A stretch of 64,000 nt of DNA from a marine actinobacterium MedAcidi-G1 (GCA_000817085.1 JUEM01000006.1:1-64000), one strand, 5' to 3'; shown: positions 36,363-47,079, counted from the stretch's first letter. Translations and numbers: made by a program. The notes: generated by a model not told the origin, from the sequence alone.

Positions 36363-39300
36363 ATGCCCAGAAGAGAAGACATAAACAGCATTCTTCTAAT
36401 CGGATCAGGTCCAATAGTGATTGGGCAGGCATGCGAATTTGACTATTCAGGGACTCAAGCATGCCGTGTCCTAAAAGAGGAAGGGTACCGAGTAATACTT
36501 GCTAATTCGAATCCAGCAACGATTATGACAGACCCAGATTTCGCTGATGCCACTTACATAGAACCTTTAAGAATAGATGTAATAAAGAGAATTATTGAAA
36601 AAGAAAATCCTGATGCTTTATTGCCAACACTTGGCGGTCAGACAGCTCTAAACCTTGCTCGCGAACTAGCAGAAGAGGGGATCCTGGAAAAAAATAATGT
36701 CGAACTCATTGGTGCAGATGCAGATGCAATCGCAACTGCAGAAGACCGAGAAAAATTTAAAATAGCAATGACAGAAATTGGACTTGGAGTTCCGGCTTCA
36801 GGAGTTGCCCGAAACATAGAAGAAGCACGTGAAATTGCTAAAAAAGTTGGTTTACCTTTGATAATTAGACCCGCCTACATTCTGGGGGGCAAAGGCACAG
36901 GCATAGCTTCAACAAACGAAGAGTTTGAACAAATAGCAAAACGAGGTATCGAAGCCAGCCCTATCGATGAAATCCTAATTGAGAAATCAATAGCAGGTTG
37001 GAAAGAATTCGAACTCGAGGTGATGCGTGACAGGGCAGATAATTGTGTTGTCATATGTTCAATCGAAAATTTAGACCCGATGGGTGTACACACCGGTGAC
37101 TCTATAACAGTTGCTCCTGCACAAACACTTACTGATATCGAGTATCAAGTAATGAGAGATGCGGCGTTCGCGTGTTTGCGTCGTGTTGGAGTAGAAACAG
37201 GTGGTTCCAACGTTCAGTTTGCTGTAAATCCAAATACTGGGGAACAAGTAGTTATAGAAATGAATCCCAGAGTAAGTAGATCTTCAGCTTTAGCTTCGAA
37301 GGCAACAGGTTTCCCAATTGCAAAAATTGCTACTCAATTAGCTATTGGATACACACTGGATGAGATAACCAACGATATAACAAAAGAAACTCCTGCAGCG
37401 TTCGAGCCAAGCATCGATTATGTAGTTACAAAAATTCCACGATGGACTTTTGAAAAATTTCCTGGTTCGTCAGGAGTTTTGGGAACATCAATGCAATCTG
37501 TAGGAGAAGTGATGTCTATTGGTAGGACTTTCCCAGAGTCTTTACAAAAAGGTATGAGGTCGCTCGAAAATGGGCGTCAAGGACTTAACGCTGATCCAGG
37601 TGAGCAAAAATTTTCAGAAATAGAAGATGAAATTCTGATCAAAAAAGTAGCTATCCCGACACCGGAGCGTCTCTTCCAGCTCGAAGCATTACTTCAGCGA
37701 GGTTATTCAGTGGAGAGGATTCATGAAGAAACATTTATAGACCCATGGTTTATTGACCAGATATCAATAATTACAGAAGAAAGAATGGCTCTTGAGAAAC
37801 GAACACCAGAAGAACTAACGCCAACTGAATGGAAAAGAGCAAAACAGATAGGTTTCTCAGATGCACAACTTTCATACATCTGGAGAAGCACATCACAAAA
37901 AGTAAGAGAATTTCGGGAAAAAGCTGGTGTATGGCCAACATATAAAACAGTAGATACATGTGCGGCAGAGTTCTCTTCTGAAACCCCATATCACTACTCA
38001 ACTTGGGAAGATGAAAATGAAGTATCACCTTCAGAAAGACCTAAAGTAATTATTTTAGGAGCTGGTCCAAATCGAATCGGCCAAGGAATCGAATTTGACT
38101 ACTGCTGTGTTCACGCAAGTTTTGCCTTAAGTGAAGCTGGTTATGAGACGGTAATGGTAAATTGCAACCCAGAGACAGTCTCGACGGATTATGACACCAG
38201 TGATCGACTTTATTTCGAACCACTGACTTATGAAGACGTAAAAAACATAATCGATGTAGAAAAGCCTGAAGCAATAATTGTTTCCTTAGGCGGTCAAACT
38301 CCTCTTAAATTAGCAGGACTTCTCCCTCCAGAATTAGTTGCGGGTACAAGTCCTGAATCAATTGATCGAGCGGAGGATCGAGAAAACTGGAACCATCTTT
38401 GCGAGGATCTGGGAATTCTCCAACCACCAGGAGGAACCGCAAAGAATTTTAAAGAGGCTCTTCAAGTAACTAAAAAAGTTGACTATCCAGTTTTGGTTAG
38501 ACCCTCTTACGTTTTAGGGGGCAGAGCGATGGAGATCGTATACGACGATGACCAGCTTAAAAAAACTATGGAAGAAATGAAGCGTTTCGGAAGTTTGGGG
38601 ATAGAAGGAGGCTTATCAGCCGAAAGGCCAGTTCTTATTGATCGATTTCTTGAAGATGCAACTGAGGTAGATGTTGATGCTGTGCGTGATCATGAAGGAG
38701 ATGTTCTTATTGGTGCCGTAATGGAACATGTTGAAGAAGCGGGCATACATAGCGGAGATAGCGCTTGTGTGATACCACCTCCGAATCTTAAAGAAGAAAT
38801 AGTGACACTTATAGAAAGCCACACCAAGAAAATTGCAGACGCTCTCGATGTGAAAGGCTTAATAAACGTTCAGTATGCGGTAAAAGACAATGAAGTCTAC
38901 GTAATCGAAGCTAATCCGAGAGCTTCACGAACAGTTCCTTTCGTGGCTAAAGCTACAGGAATCCCCCTTGCAAAAATCGCCAGTCGAGTGATGATGCGTA
39001 CTTCGTTGAAAAAATTACGTGAAGAAGGTCTTCTACAAGAAGCAGTCAAGGGTGATCACGTTTCGGTCAAAGAAGCTGTCTTGCCTTTCAATCGTTTTCC
39101 TGAAGCAGATCCGGTCTTAGGACCCGAGATGCGCTCCACAGGCGAAGTAATGGGAATTGATCTTACCCCTGGATTAGCTTTTGCAAAATCACAGATAGCA
39201 GCTGGAGGAGCACTCCCAACTGAAGGAACAGTTTTTATGTCTCTTGCTGACCGTGATAAAAGTTCAGGATTAGAAGCAGCTAAAGGCTTTTTAAGACTTG

Positions 39301-39653
39301 GTTTGGAAATAGTAGCTACTAGAGGAACAGCAGATTATCTAGAGGAAAATGGAATACATATCACTGACCGAGTAGCAAAGATAGGAGAAGAAGGAACCGA
39401 CGCTGTCCGTTTGATCAGATCGGGCAAAATTCAACTTGTAGTAAATAGTCCTCGTGGACGAGGCCCAAGAACAGATGGTGATCATATAAGAGGTGCTGCC
39501 GCAGCGGAAGACATACCCCTACTAACGACGGTTGCAGCTGCGCTTGCTGCTGTGAAAGGCTTAATGGATTGGAATGACTATCCTCTCTCCGTTAGATCTC
39601 TTCAGGAATACCATCGAGGAGTTTTCAAATCAGAAGTGACGGAAAATGAGTAA
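36363..39653 (+). CDS. carB: Carbamoyl-phosphate synthase large subunit
   Basis: Makes carbamoyl phosphate for pyrimidines and arginine. It has 1096 residues with two ATP-grasp halves. The first begins [21 protein letters not shown] and the second [19 protein letters not shown]. Oligomerisation and C-terminal MGS-like allosteric regions ([17 protein letters not shown]) are complete. As arginine genes also lie in this window, the single carAB must serve both pathways unless a second copy exists elsewhere. It shares one base with pyrD. Confidence 0.98.
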   Translation: MPRREDINSILLIGSGPIVIGQACEFDYSGTQACRVLKEEGYRVILANSNPATIMTDPDFADATYIEPLRIDVIKRIIEKENPDALLPTLGGQTALNLARELAEEGILEKNNVELIGADADAIATAEDREKFKIAMTEIGLGVPASGVARNIEEAREIAKKVGLPLIIRPAYILGGKGTGIASTNEEFEQIAKRGIEASPIDEILIEKSIAGWKEFELEVMRDRADNCVVICSIENLDPMGVHTGDSITVAPAQTLTDIEYQVMRDAAFACLRRVGVETGGSNVQFAVNPNTGEQVVIEMNPRVSRSSALASKATGFPIAKIATQLAIGYTLDEITNDITKETPAAFEPSIDYVVTKIPRWTFEKFPGSSGVLGTSMQSVGEVMSIGRTFPESLQKGMRSLENGRQGLNADPGEQKFSEIEDEILIKKVAIPTPERLFQLEALLQRGYSVERIHEETFIDPWFIDQISIITEERMALEKRTPEELTPTEWKRAKQIGFSDAQLSYIWRSTSQKVREFREKAGVWPTYKTVDTCAAEFSSETPYHYSTWEDENEVSPSERPKVIILGAGPNRIGQGIEFDYCCVHASFALSEAGYETVMVNCNPETVSTDYDTSDRLYFEPLTYEDVKNIIDVEKPEAIIVSLGGQTPLKLAGLLPPELVAGTSPESIDRAEDRENWNHLCEDLGILQPPGGTAKNFKEALQVTKKVDYPVLVRPSYVLGGRAMEIVYDDDQLKKTMEEMKRFGSLGIEGGLSAERPVLIDRFLEDATEVDVDAVRDHEGDVLIGAVMEHVEEAGIHSGDSACVIPPPNLKEEIVTLIESHTKKIADALDVKGLINVQYAVKDNEVYVIEANPRASRTVPFVAKATGIPLAKIASRVMMRTSLKKLREEGLLQEAVKGDHVSVKEAVLPFNRFPEADPVLGPEMRSTGEVMGIDLTPGLAFAKSQIAAGGALPTEGTVFMSLADRDKSSGLEAAKGFLRLGLEIVATRGTADYLEENGIHITDRVAKIGEEGTDAVRLIRSGKIQLVVNSPRGRGPRTDGDHIRGAAAAEDIPLLTTVAAALAAVKGLMDWNDYPLSVRSLQEYHRGVFKSEVTENE

Positions 39654-40585
39654 TGAAAACAACTAAAGCAAATATAGATTTGACGACTAATTTAGGATCT
39701 GTAACTCTGCCAAACCCCGTAATGACAGCTTCAGGAACAGCAGGTTATGGAAGTGAATTATCTGAATATATGGATTTGCAAGAAATTGGGGCAATAGTAG
39801 TTAAGTCGCTTCATGCAGATAAATGGGAAGGTAACGCATCACCGAGACTTCATCCAACATCATCAGGCATGTTGAATAGCGTTGGGCTCCAAGGTCCCGG
39901 AGTTAAGGCTTGGGTAGAGGAAAAGTTGCCCTCGTTAAAGAACTCTAATACTCGTATAGTCGCAAGTATTTGGGGTTCGACGGTAAGAGAGTTTACTGAA
40001 GCGGCTTTTCTTTTGCGAAATGCGCCCCCCGAAGTTGTAGCAATAGAAGTCAACGCTTCGTGTCCTAACTTGGAAGATCGAAGAAAACTATTTTCACATT
40101 CCATCCAAGGCATAACGGAAGTAGTTGAAGCAGCAAATGTTGTGGAAAAACCTCTTTGGGCAAAACTCAGTCCCAATACACCTGAATTGCCAGATATTGC
40201 AGAAGCAGCCCATAAGGCAGGAGCCGAAGCTGTCGTAATAGCAAACACCGTTCTAGGGATGGCAATTGATGTTGAATCACGAAAACCAATTTTAGGAGCT
40301 AAGCGGGGAGGTCTATCAGGTCCAGCAATAAAGCCAATTGCTATTCGAGCAGTTTATGACACTCACGAGGCACATCCCGAATTACCGATTATCGGTGTCG
40401 GTGGTATTAACAGCGCTAAAGATGCATTGGAATTTATTCTCGCAGGAGCAACAGGATTGCAGATAGGTACAGCAATTTTTAGAGACCCAAGAATTTGTAA
40501 AAAAGTTATAGAAGGACTTTCAAAATGGTGTGAACTTAACAAAGTTAAAAAAATCAGCGACTTGATTGGAGGCGCACATGACTGA
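39653..40585 (+). CDS. pyrD: Dihydroorotate dehydrogenase, class 1B type
   Basis: FMN enzyme oxidising dihydroorotate to orotate, 310 residues. The class 1 cysteine C137 (EVNASCPN) replaces the serine of class 2 quinone-linked enzymes. PNPVMTASGTAGYG, GMLNSVGLQGPGV and ANTVLGMAID match class 1B. That class normally works with the Fe-S/FAD subunit PyrK, whose gene is not beside it here. The absence from the operon is seen; whether pyrK lies elsewhere is unknown. It overlaps the pyrF start. Confidence 0.92.
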   Translation: MKTTKANIDLTTNLGSVTLPNPVMTASGTAGYGSELSEYMDLQEIGAIVVKSLHADKWEGNASPRLHPTSSGMLNSVGLQGPGVKAWVEEKLPSLKNSNTRIVASIWGSTVREFTEAAFLLRNAPPEVVAIEVNASCPNLEDRRKLFSHSIQGITEVVEAANVVEKPLWAKLSPNTPELPDIAEAAHKAGAEAVVIANTVLGMAIDVESRKPILGAKRGGLSGPAIKPIAIRAVYDTHEAHPELPIIGVGGINSAKDALEFILAGATGLQIGTAIFRDPRICKKVIEGLSKWCELNKVKKISDLIGGAHD

Positions 40586-41342
40586 TAAATATGAGTCATT
40601 AGACGAATTATTCGAAGACGAAGAATTCGAAATTAGTGAAGAGTCAGAAGACAATGTTCCGCTAGAGATAAAAAGCCGTCTTGCTTTGGCACTAGACGTC
40701 GACGATTTGATCGATGCTAGACGCCTTGCCGGCTCCCTATTTGATTTTTTTGGGACAGTAAAAGTTGGTTTGGAACTATATACAGCATCGGGGCCTGATT
40801 CAGTAGGAGTCTTCACTGAGGCGGGTTTTGATGTTTTTTGCGATTTAAAACTACATGATATCCCGACAACAGTTCATAAGGCAGCTCGTGTTGTTGGTTC
40901 AGTAGGGGCACGGTGGGTAACAGTGCATGCTGCAGGAGGAGAAGAAATGCTCAAAGCGGCGGTAGACGGTTTAAGAGAAGGAGCAGAAAGTGTAGGTCTG
41001 CCGAATCCTGGTGTTTTAGGAGTTACAGTTTTGACTAGTGACTCTATAAAAAATGAAGAGACGATAATTTCACGCTGTGAAAATGCTTTAAACGCAGGTT
41101 GTGAAGGAATTATTTGTGCTGCTCCTGACCTTGAAGCCACATCCAGATTCTCCGACAATCTAATCAGAGTTGTTCCAGGTCTGAGAATGCCCGGTGGTGA
41201 TAATCATGACCAAGTGAGGGTAGCCACACCTATAGAGGCAATTAGTGCTGGAGCTGACATGTTGGTGATAGGACGGATGGTGACGGAGGCCGAAAATCCT
41301 ATAGAGGCTTCTGAAGAATTAGTAAGTGAGCTTTTAGGCTAA
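40578..41342 (+). CDS. pyrF: Orotidine 5'-phosphate decarboxylase with acidic N-terminal extension
   Basis: Decarboxylates OMP to UMP. The short-form core starts at SRLALALDVDD, and the catalytic Lys-Asp motif is FCDLKLHDIPTTVH. PGLRMPGGDNHDQ and DMLVIGR bind phosphate. The ATG at 40578 has GGAGG (40567-40571) six bases upstream and is preferred to the TTG at 40566. This leaves a 35-residue, strongly acidic N-terminal extension not usual for the family. It ends the pyr operon; pyrE is absent. Confidence 0.93.
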   Translation: MTDKYESLDELFEDEEFEISEESEDNVPLEIKSRLALALDVDDLIDARRLAGSLFDFFGTVKVGLELYTASGPDSVGVFTEAGFDVFCDLKLHDIPTTVHKAARVVGSVGARWVTVHAAGGEEMLKAAVDGLREGAESVGLPNPGVLGVTVLTSDSIKNEETIISRCENALNAGCEGIICAAPDLEATSRFSDNLIRVVPGLRMPGGDNHDQVRVATPIEAISAGADMLVIGRMVTEAENPIEASEELVSELLG

Positions 41343-41384
41343 AAAATTTTGCTTCTGCAAAATGCAAATTTTTCAAAGATTGCC

Positions 41385-41402
41385 TACTATGGTCATCCCA
41401 TG
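41385..41402 (+). promoter_or_regulatory. Possible -10 box upstream of the mIHF gene
   Basis: TACTAT (41385-41390) lies nine bases before the ATG at 41400, and no ribosome-binding site intervenes. This would give a leader of at most about two bases. Confidence 0.35.
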
Positions 41403-41729
41403 AACCGTCCTCCACTACTCACAGATGAACAGAGACGCCAAGCCCTGATAAAGGCAGCAGAAGCTAGAAGATTACGCGCTGAGATTAAAGAACTTCTAAA
41501 AACGGGATCTTTGTCTCTGGAAGATTTGTTGGAACGTTCCGACGCTGATGAAAGTCTGGGTCGAATGAAAGTTCTTACAGTTTTGGAGTCATTGCCCCGA
41601 CTCGGCAAAGTAAAAGCGCGCAGGACTATGGAAGAGATAGGCATAAGTGAAAGTCGTCGATTACGTGGTTTAGGTGCTCAACAACGAGCTTTACTTTTAT
41701 CACGTTTTGCGATCAACCGTGACACCTGA
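41400..41729 (+). CDS. mihF: Actinobacterial integration host factor (mIHF)
   Basis: A small nucleoid-associated DNA-binding protein confined to Actinomycetota, unrelated to IHF alpha/beta. It has 109 residues: long helix with ALIKAAEARRLRAEIKELLK, then a helix-two-turn-helix region LESLPRLGKVKARRTMEEIGISESRRLRGLGAQQR, the family signature. The ATG at 41400 matches the family start; a TTG at 41349 would add 17 odd residues. gmk and rpoZ follow, as in Mycobacterium. Confident lineage marker. Confidence 0.93.
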   Translation: MNRPPLLTDEQRRQALIKAAEARRLRAEIKELLKTGSLSLEDLLERSDADESLGRMKVLTVLESLPRLGKVKARRTMEEIGISESRRLRGLGAQQRALLLSRFAINRDT

Positions 41730-41744
41730 AGGAACGAAGACACT

Positions 41745-42269
41745 TTGATTATTGTGATATCAGGCCCCGGAGGCGTAGGCAAGGGAACGATAGTGCGTGA
41801 GTTATGTGAACGAGACTCGAAACTTGCGGTAAGCAGGTCATGGACAACGAGAAAACCTCGTGTGGATGATAAAGATGACTCATATTTTTTTGTCAATGAT
41901 GAAGGGTTCAATAAACACAAAGACAAGGGTGGCTTTATCGAATGGAATGAGTTTTTGGGATTCATGTATGGCACCCCTATGCCTGACTTTAATGATGCAA
42001 GAGACTTGATTTTAGAAATAGATGTTTCAGGAGGACGTCAAATAATAGAGAAACATCCAGAAGCAATTTTAATATTTGTCGATGTTGAGAATTCGGAATT
42101 ACGTAAACGGTTATCAGGAAGAGGCGATAAATCTGATGAAATAGAGAAACGTTTATTGGAAGCAGAAAGAGAAAGAAAAGAAGCAAAAGAAATTAATTAT
42201 AAAATTGTTTTGAATGACGACCTTGCAAAAGCTACGGAAGAAATATATAAGATCATCCGGAAAGTTTGA
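41745..42269 (+). CDS. gmk: Guanylate kinase
   Basis: Phosphorylates GMP to GDP. The P-loop is SGPGGVGKGT (6-15). The GMP-binding SRSWTTRKPR, the YxFV-like SYFFVND block and MYGTPMPDF follow. LEIDVSGGRQI and the lid RGDKSDEIEKRL are conserved. At 174 residues it is at the short end for the family because the N-terminus begins directly at the P-loop strand. The start is TTG with AAGGAA about ten bases upstream. Confidence 0.93.
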   Translation: MIIVISGPGGVGKGTIVRELCERDSKLAVSRSWTTRKPRVDDKDDSYFFVNDEGFNKHKDKGGFIEWNEFLGFMYGTPMPDFNDARDLILEIDVSGGRQIIEKHPEAILIFVDVENSELRKRLSGRGDKSDEIEKRLLEAERERKEAKEINYKIVLNDDLAKATEEIYKIIRKV

Positions 42270-42304
42270 CTTTAAGCTAACCGTAGGGAAGTTACTCTCA
42301 TCCT

Positions 42305-42348
42305 GATACCTTGGAGATGCTGCAGGAACCCCCTGCAATAGTGGTATT
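42305..42348 (+). promoter_or_regulatory. Structured leader hairpin upstream of rpoZ
   Basis: TGCAGG (42321-42326) pairs with CCTGCA (42332-42337) around AACCC. An outer stem joins ATACC (42306-42310) to GGTAT (42343-42347) across an internal loop. No T run follows, so it is not a standard terminator. The AGAGGAG ribosome-binding site of rpoZ starts a few bases later. Confidence 0.35.
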
Positions 42349-42366
42349 TCTTCTAGAGGAGTCGCA

Positions 42367-42720
42367 ATGCGACGATATGACACTTTGATGAACCCAGATA
42401 TAGAAGGTCTTTTAGACACGACTGAATCTAAGTTTGGTCTTGTAGTTTTAGGGGCTAGAAGGGCTCGGCAAATAACTTCCTACTTTGGTCAGTTAGGTGA
42501 AGGTCTCGGAGCTTCAGTTCCACCTCAGATAACTTCAACTTCAAGAAAACCTTTGTCAATAGCCTTTGAAGAGGTATCGGTTGAGAAAATCGTCCCTATA
42601 GAGCTTCCAGATGAACCTGAAATTGAAGAAGTTGTTGACATTGAGGCAGAAGTTCTAGCAGAGGTTTTGGTTGACGAAGAGTCAGGTGAAACTTTTACTG
42701 AAGACGACGAGAGCGCTTAG
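42367..42720 (+). CDS. rpoZ: DNA-directed RNA polymerase omega subunit
   Basis: Small subunit that helps assemble RNA polymerase on beta-prime. It has 117 residues. The core is the first about 75: NPDIEGLLDTTESKFGLVVLGARRARQI matches the omega signature, and KPLSIAFEEV is the end of the fold. The rest is a very acidic Glu/Asp/Val tail. AGAGGAG precedes the ATG by about five bases. gmk precedes it and coaBC follows, the standard actinobacterial order. Confidence 0.92.
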   Translation: MRRYDTLMNPDIEGLLDTTESKFGLVVLGARRARQITSYFGQLGEGLGASVPPQITSTSRKPLSIAFEEVSVEKIVPIELPDEPEIEEVVDIEAEVLAEVLVDEESGETFTEDDESA

Positions 42721-42737
42721 CCTCGTTTATATCCCAA

Positions 42738-43976
42738 ATGGGTGAGCTTGACGGTCGTAGGATCGTTCTAGGAATTACAGGTGGAATAGCCGCTTACAAG
42801 GCTATAGAAGTATGTCGGCGACTTACTGATGCAGGAGCCTATGTCTCGCCAGTAATGACAAAAGGAGCACTTCGTTTTGTTGGAAAGTCAACCTTTGATG
42901 CTTTAGGGTCTGAAAAAACACAGGTTTCCTTGTGGGATGAGGAGCATGCAATTCCACATACAAGACTGGGTCAAGGAGCTGACTTGATTATTGTTTGCCC
43001 CGCTACAGCTCGACTCATATCAGATTATCGAAATGGACGATCAGGAGATTTGTTGACAGCAACTCTTTTAGCGACACGTGCGCAAGTGATGATTTGCCCA
43101 GCGATGCATGCAGAGATGTGGGAACAAGTCTCGGTAATTGAAAATGTTTCTGCACTTAGAGATAGAGGTGTCCAAATAGTTGGACCGGTCGAAGGGAAAC
43201 TAGCTGGAGGAGATAGTGGTCTTGGACGGTTAGCGGAACCAGAAGATGTAGTCGACTCTGTTTTAAAACTTTTAGGCAAGAGTGGCAAACATCAACCTGG
43301 CGATCTTGCGGGTTTAACGGTTTTAGTCACAGCGGGTGGCACACGAGAGCCAATAGGGCCAGTTCGTTATATCGGAAATCGATCATCAGGTAAACAAGGT
43401 CATGCGTTAGCGAGTGAAGCAGCATTAAGGGGAGCGAAAGTAGTTTGCATCACAACAGAGACTGAAACAGCACCAGATGAATTAGGGGTTGAAGTGATAG
43501 GAGTCGCAACAGCTCAGGAAATGCATGATTCGGTGATGGAAAATGCTTCAAAAGTAGATTGGATATTCATGTCTGCCGCTGTGGCAGATTTCAGACCTAA
43601 AAAAGTTGCTAGCCAAAAAATAAAAAAAGAAGAAGGAATTCCTGAAATATTACTAGAGCCAACAGTAGATATTTTGAAAGCTTTAGATAAAGCTAAAAAA
43701 AGAAATCAACTGATTATTGGCTTCGCAGCCGAAACAAAGAATTTAGTTGAGAACGCTTCTAAGAAGCTAGAGAGTAAAAATCTTGATTTTATTGTTGCGA
43801 ATGATGTTTCCGCTCCGGGAGTTGGATTTGGGTATGATACAAATTCAGTTTCTATAATTGATAGGAATGGAGCATCAACAGAAATTTCGTTATGCGACAA
43901 AAGAGAAATAGCAAGAAACATAATAGATATAGTCTCTGAATCATGGTCTATGCAGGGAACTGATCCTAAGATTTAA
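42738..43976 (+). CDS. coaBC: Bifunctional phosphopantothenoylcysteine decarboxylase / phosphopantothenate-cysteine ligase
   Basis: Two steps of coenzyme A synthesis. The CoaC flavoprotein half (about 1-185) begins [18 protein letters not shown] and has the histidine in [21 protein letters not shown] and PAMHAEMWE. The CoaB half starts [23 protein letters not shown], with [10 protein letters not shown] and the substrate lysines of KIKK. It has 412 residues. The PAMH in place of PAMN is, as I recall, also seen in mycobacterial homologues. Confidence 0.95.
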   Translation: MGELDGRRIVLGITGGIAAYKAIEVCRRLTDAGAYVSPVMTKGALRFVGKSTFDALGSEKTQVSLWDEEHAIPHTRLGQGADLIIVCPATARLISDYRNGRSGDLLTATLLATRAQVMICPAMHAEMWEQVSVIENVSALRDRGVQIVGPVEGKLAGGDSGLGRLAEPEDVVDSVLKLLGKSGKHQPGDLAGLTVLVTAGGTREPIGPVRYIGNRSSGKQGHALASEAALRGAKVVCITTETETAPDELGVEVIGVATAQEMHDSVMENASKVDWIFMSAAVADFRPKKVASQKIKKEEGIPEILLEPTVDILKALDKAKKRNQLIIGFAAETKNLVENASKKLESKNLDFIVANDVSAPGVGFGYDTNSVSIIDRNGASTEISLCDKREIARNIIDIVSESWSMQGTDPKI

Positions 43977-43993
43977 TAAAAGGAAGAGATAAA

Positions 43994-45190
43994 GTGTCGC
44001 GAAAGTGGAGTTTTACATCAGAGTCCGTTACGGAAGGTCACCCAGACAAAATGGCGGACCAGATTTCTGATGCGATTCTGGACGCTCTTTTAGAAGAAGA
44101 CCCTAATTCCAGAGTCGCTTGCGAAACAATGGTGACTACTGGTATTTGTGTTGTGTCGGGTGAGATAACAACTTCGGGATACGTAGATATACCAGAGATA
44201 GTTCGCCAGACCATCCGAGAAATTGGATACGACAGAGAAGACTACGGTTTTGATGGGAGCACCTGCGGAGTGATGGTAACTCTTGATTCTCAGTCAGATG
44301 ATATAAGTAGAGGTATTAATAGTTCTGAAGAGATTCGCTCCGGGACGTCAGACAACGAGGATGAATTAGATCGACAGGGAGCTGGAGATCAAGGAATGAT
44401 GTTTGGTTATGCTTGCGATGAAACGGAAGCTCTGATGCCCTTACCTATTCAAGTTGCTAATCGTATGGCAGAAAGACACGCAGAAATAAGAAAAGCTGGC
44501 AATATTCCATATCTGAGACCTGATGGAAAAACGCAGGTGACGTTCGACTACGAAGACAACAAGCCTGTACGTTTAAATACTGTTTTGGTGTCAACTCAAC
44601 ATAATGATGGAATTGATAGGGACACAATGATACGTCCAGATCTGATTGAACATGTGATAAGACCCACGGTTCCTGAAGAGTATCGCGAAGACAATTACAC
44701 GGTTTTAGTTAACCCAACTGGGCGTTTTGTCGTTGGAGGTCCTGTAGGAGATGCAGGGTTGACTGGAAGAAAGATTATTGTCGATACCTACGGAGGAATT
44801 GCCAGACATGGGGGTGGTGCATTTTCAGGTAAAGACCCAAGCAAGGTAGATCGATCAGCAGCATATGCAACGCGATGGGTCGCAAAGAATTTGGTTGCAG
44901 CCGGGGCTGCATCAAGATGCGAAGTGCAAGTCGCGTACGCAATTGGAATGGCAAGACCAGTATCAATACTGGTCGAAACTTTCGGAACTGAAAAAGTTGA
45001 CCCTATTAAAATCGAAGATGCTATCCAAGAAATTTTTGATCTAAGACCAGCAGCAATAATCAGAGATCTTGATTTGAGGAGACCGATCTATAAGTCAACT
45101 GCAGCATATGGTCACTTCGGTCGCGAGGAGTTCCCATGGGAACAGATCAATCGTGTTGACGATGTGCGTTCCCACTTAGGTCTAAACTGA
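43994..45190 (+). CDS. metK: S-adenosylmethionine synthetase
   Basis: Makes SAM from methionine and ATP, 398 residues. [16 protein letters not shown] binds ATP and metal. The flexible loop [12 protein letters not shown] and [18 protein letters not shown] are intact, and the C-terminal [12 protein letters not shown] is typical. The start is GTG with AGGAAGAG about seven bases upstream. It supplies SAM for queA, rsmB and the other methyltransferases here. Confidence 0.98.
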   Translation: MSRKWSFTSESVTEGHPDKMADQISDAILDALLEEDPNSRVACETMVTTGICVVSGEITTSGYVDIPEIVRQTIREIGYDREDYGFDGSTCGVMVTLDSQSDDISRGINSSEEIRSGTSDNEDELDRQGAGDQGMMFGYACDETEALMPLPIQVANRMAERHAEIRKAGNIPYLRPDGKTQVTFDYEDNKPVRLNTVLVSTQHNDGIDRDTMIRPDLIEHVIRPTVPEEYREDNYTVLVNPTGRFVVGGPVGDAGLTGRKIIVDTYGGIARHGGGAFSGKDPSKVDRSAAYATRWVAKNLVAAGAASRCEVQVAYAIGMARPVSILVETFGTEKVDPIKIEDAIQEIFDLRPAAIIRDLDLRRPIYKSTAAYGHFGREEFPWEQINRVDDVRSHLGLN

Positions 45191-45205
45191 TCTTCTAGGG
45201 CCACT

Positions 45206-47053
45206 ATGAATGCCCGAAATAAAAATGATCAGCTGACTTTTGAATCATCGCTTGAATTTACTGAAGATAATGAATCTAAAATTTTTACTTCTAATGAAGC
45301 TACGTCGCGATTGTGGGCAGTAAGAGTTCTTCCTGATGTTCCAGCTGTCGATAAATCATTCGACTATTCCGTTCCGGAAGCATGGATTGAAGATGGAAAA
45401 GCTGATCAAATAGCAGTCGGGACCATGGTCAGAGTGCCTTTTAATGGAAGGCAGGTAAATGGTTGGGTATTAGAGATTAATGTCCAACCTGAAGAAGGAA
45501 TAAATCTACTTCCGTTATCCAAATATAGAGGTGTTGGGCCTTCTCAGGAAGTGATAGATCTGGCTCGTTGGGCAGCGCGTCGTTGGGCAGGTCGACTTAA
45601 TAGGTTTTTGACTACGGCTTCACCACCAAAGAATGTTCCATCGTTGAAACAAGTTCAACCCGGTTTAGAAAAAACAAATGCTCCCGAACACCAAAAAGTT
45701 TGGTTCCAAGAAATAGTAAAACGAAAAGAGGTTGTTCTTAGACTGCCACCATCAGAGGACAATGTCGCAATAGCATCTGAATTTGTATGCAGGGGCAATA
45801 CCCTGATCCTCTTTCCTTCAATTTCGGGTGCACAGAAACTTGCTGCGGGGTTAAAGAGAAAGGGATTACAGGTTTCAGTAGTCCCCGAACAATGGCAAAA
45901 TGCTGCCGTTGGAGGTTCTGTAGTGGGAAGCCGGTCCGCAGTATTCTCTCCAATAGTCGACCCTCAGGCAATTGTTGTGTTTGATGAACACGACGCTTCC
46001 TATCAAGAAGAACGTACTCCAACATGGAATGCACGTGACATAGCTATAGAACGTGCAAAAAGAAAAGAAATACCTTGTGTCTTAGTTTCTGCAATTCCCA
46101 CGTTGGAAGCGATTTCATGGGGTCATCAAATAAAGCCTTCGCGTAAAGAAGAACGAGATGGTTGGCCAATAGTTGAAATAATCGATAGAAGAGTTGATGA
46201 TCCGATACGGTCCGGTCTTTTAAGTCAGAAACTTACTCCAATTTTAAGAGATGAAACAGGTCCTATTGTTTGCATTTTGAATAGAAAAGGTCGTTCACGG
46301 TTATTGGCATGCAACCGATGCGGTTCTCTCGCAAGATGTGAAAAACATCTTATTCCTTTGAGTCAAAAAGAAGATCATACACTTGAGTGCTCATCTGGTT
46401 GCAAGGATCGTCCGGTCGTATGCGATTCTTGTGGATCAACAAAATTCAAAAACTTACGTGCAGGGATAGCAAGGCTTAGAGAAGAATTAGAAGCACTATC
46501 TAAGAGAGAAGTCGTAGAGATAAGTTCAGATTCAAAGGGAAAAATCCCTTATTCAGATATTTATATTGGCACTGAAGCAGCCCTTCATAGAGTGGAAAGA
46601 GCATCTCATATAGTTTTCTTAGAATTTGATCAAGAACTATTGGCACAAAGGTTTCGAGCGGCTGAGCAGGCAGCCTCTCTATTAATTAGATCTGCTCGGA
46701 TAATAGGTAAAAGGGATGATGGAGGCAGATTAATAGTTCAAACTCGGCAACCAGATCACGAAGTTTTACAAGCTGTTCTTCACGCAAATCCAGAAAAATT
46801 AATCGAAACGGAATCTGAGAGACGAAAGTTGTTGCAATTGCCGCCTTACAGTGCTTTGGCTCAAATTTCGGGGGCTTCGGCTTCTGAAATGGTCAAATCT
46901 CTTAGTCAAATTTCTGGTATTGAAATTATGGGCCCACGCGATGATCGTTGGCTAATTCGTGCTGCTGATAATCATGAGTTATCAAAAGCTATTTCGAGCG
47001 TGGGCCGACCAAAGGGAAAAATTCGAATAGAAATTGACCCCAGAAGGGCTTGA
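45206..47053 (+). CDS. priA: Primosomal protein N' (PriA), actinobacterial form without helicase motifs
   Basis: A PriA homologue of 615 residues. The N-terminal DNA-binding region begins VRVLPDVPAVDKSFDYSVPE. Where active PriA has GVTGSGKTEVY there is VVLRLPPSEDNVA, so Walker A is absent. The DEEH box reads FDEHDASYQEER. The zinc region (CNRCGSLARCEKH, then ECSSGC and VCDSCGS) is retained. The C-terminal RFRAAEQAASLL block is also recognisable. Helicase-dead PriA is known from actinobacteria; a structural restart role is inferred. Confidence 0.9.
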   Translation: MNARNKNDQLTFESSLEFTEDNESKIFTSNEATSRLWAVRVLPDVPAVDKSFDYSVPEAWIEDGKADQIAVGTMVRVPFNGRQVNGWVLEINVQPEEGINLLPLSKYRGVGPSQEVIDLARWAARRWAGRLNRFLTTASPPKNVPSLKQVQPGLEKTNAPEHQKVWFQEIVKRKEVVLRLPPSEDNVAIASEFVCRGNTLILFPSISGAQKLAAGLKRKGLQVSVVPEQWQNAAVGGSVVGSRSAVFSPIVDPQAIVVFDEHDASYQEERTPTWNARDIAIERAKRKEIPCVLVSAIPTLEAISWGHQIKPSRKEERDGWPIVEIIDRRVDDPIRSGLLSQKLTPILRDETGPIVCILNRKGRSRLLACNRCGSLARCEKHLIPLSQKEDHTLECSSGCKDRPVVCDSCGSTKFKNLRAGIARLREELEALSKREVVEISSDSKGKIPYSDIYIGTEAALHRVERASHIVFLEFDQELLAQRFRAAEQAASLLIRSARIIGKRDDGGRLIVQTRQPDHEVLQAVLHANPEKLIETESERRKLLQLPPYSALAQISGASASEMVKSLSQISGIEIMGPRDDRWLIRAADNHELSKAISSVGRPKGKIRIEIDPRRA

Positions 47054-47079
47054 TGGTCAAACCAAAAGACTTCTGCCGA

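Noticed and set aside
43095-43125. PAMH instead of PAMN in the CoaC domain as a lost catalytic residue
   Set aside because: From memory, mycobacterial CoaBC shows the same histidine, so it is probably normal for actinobacteria.
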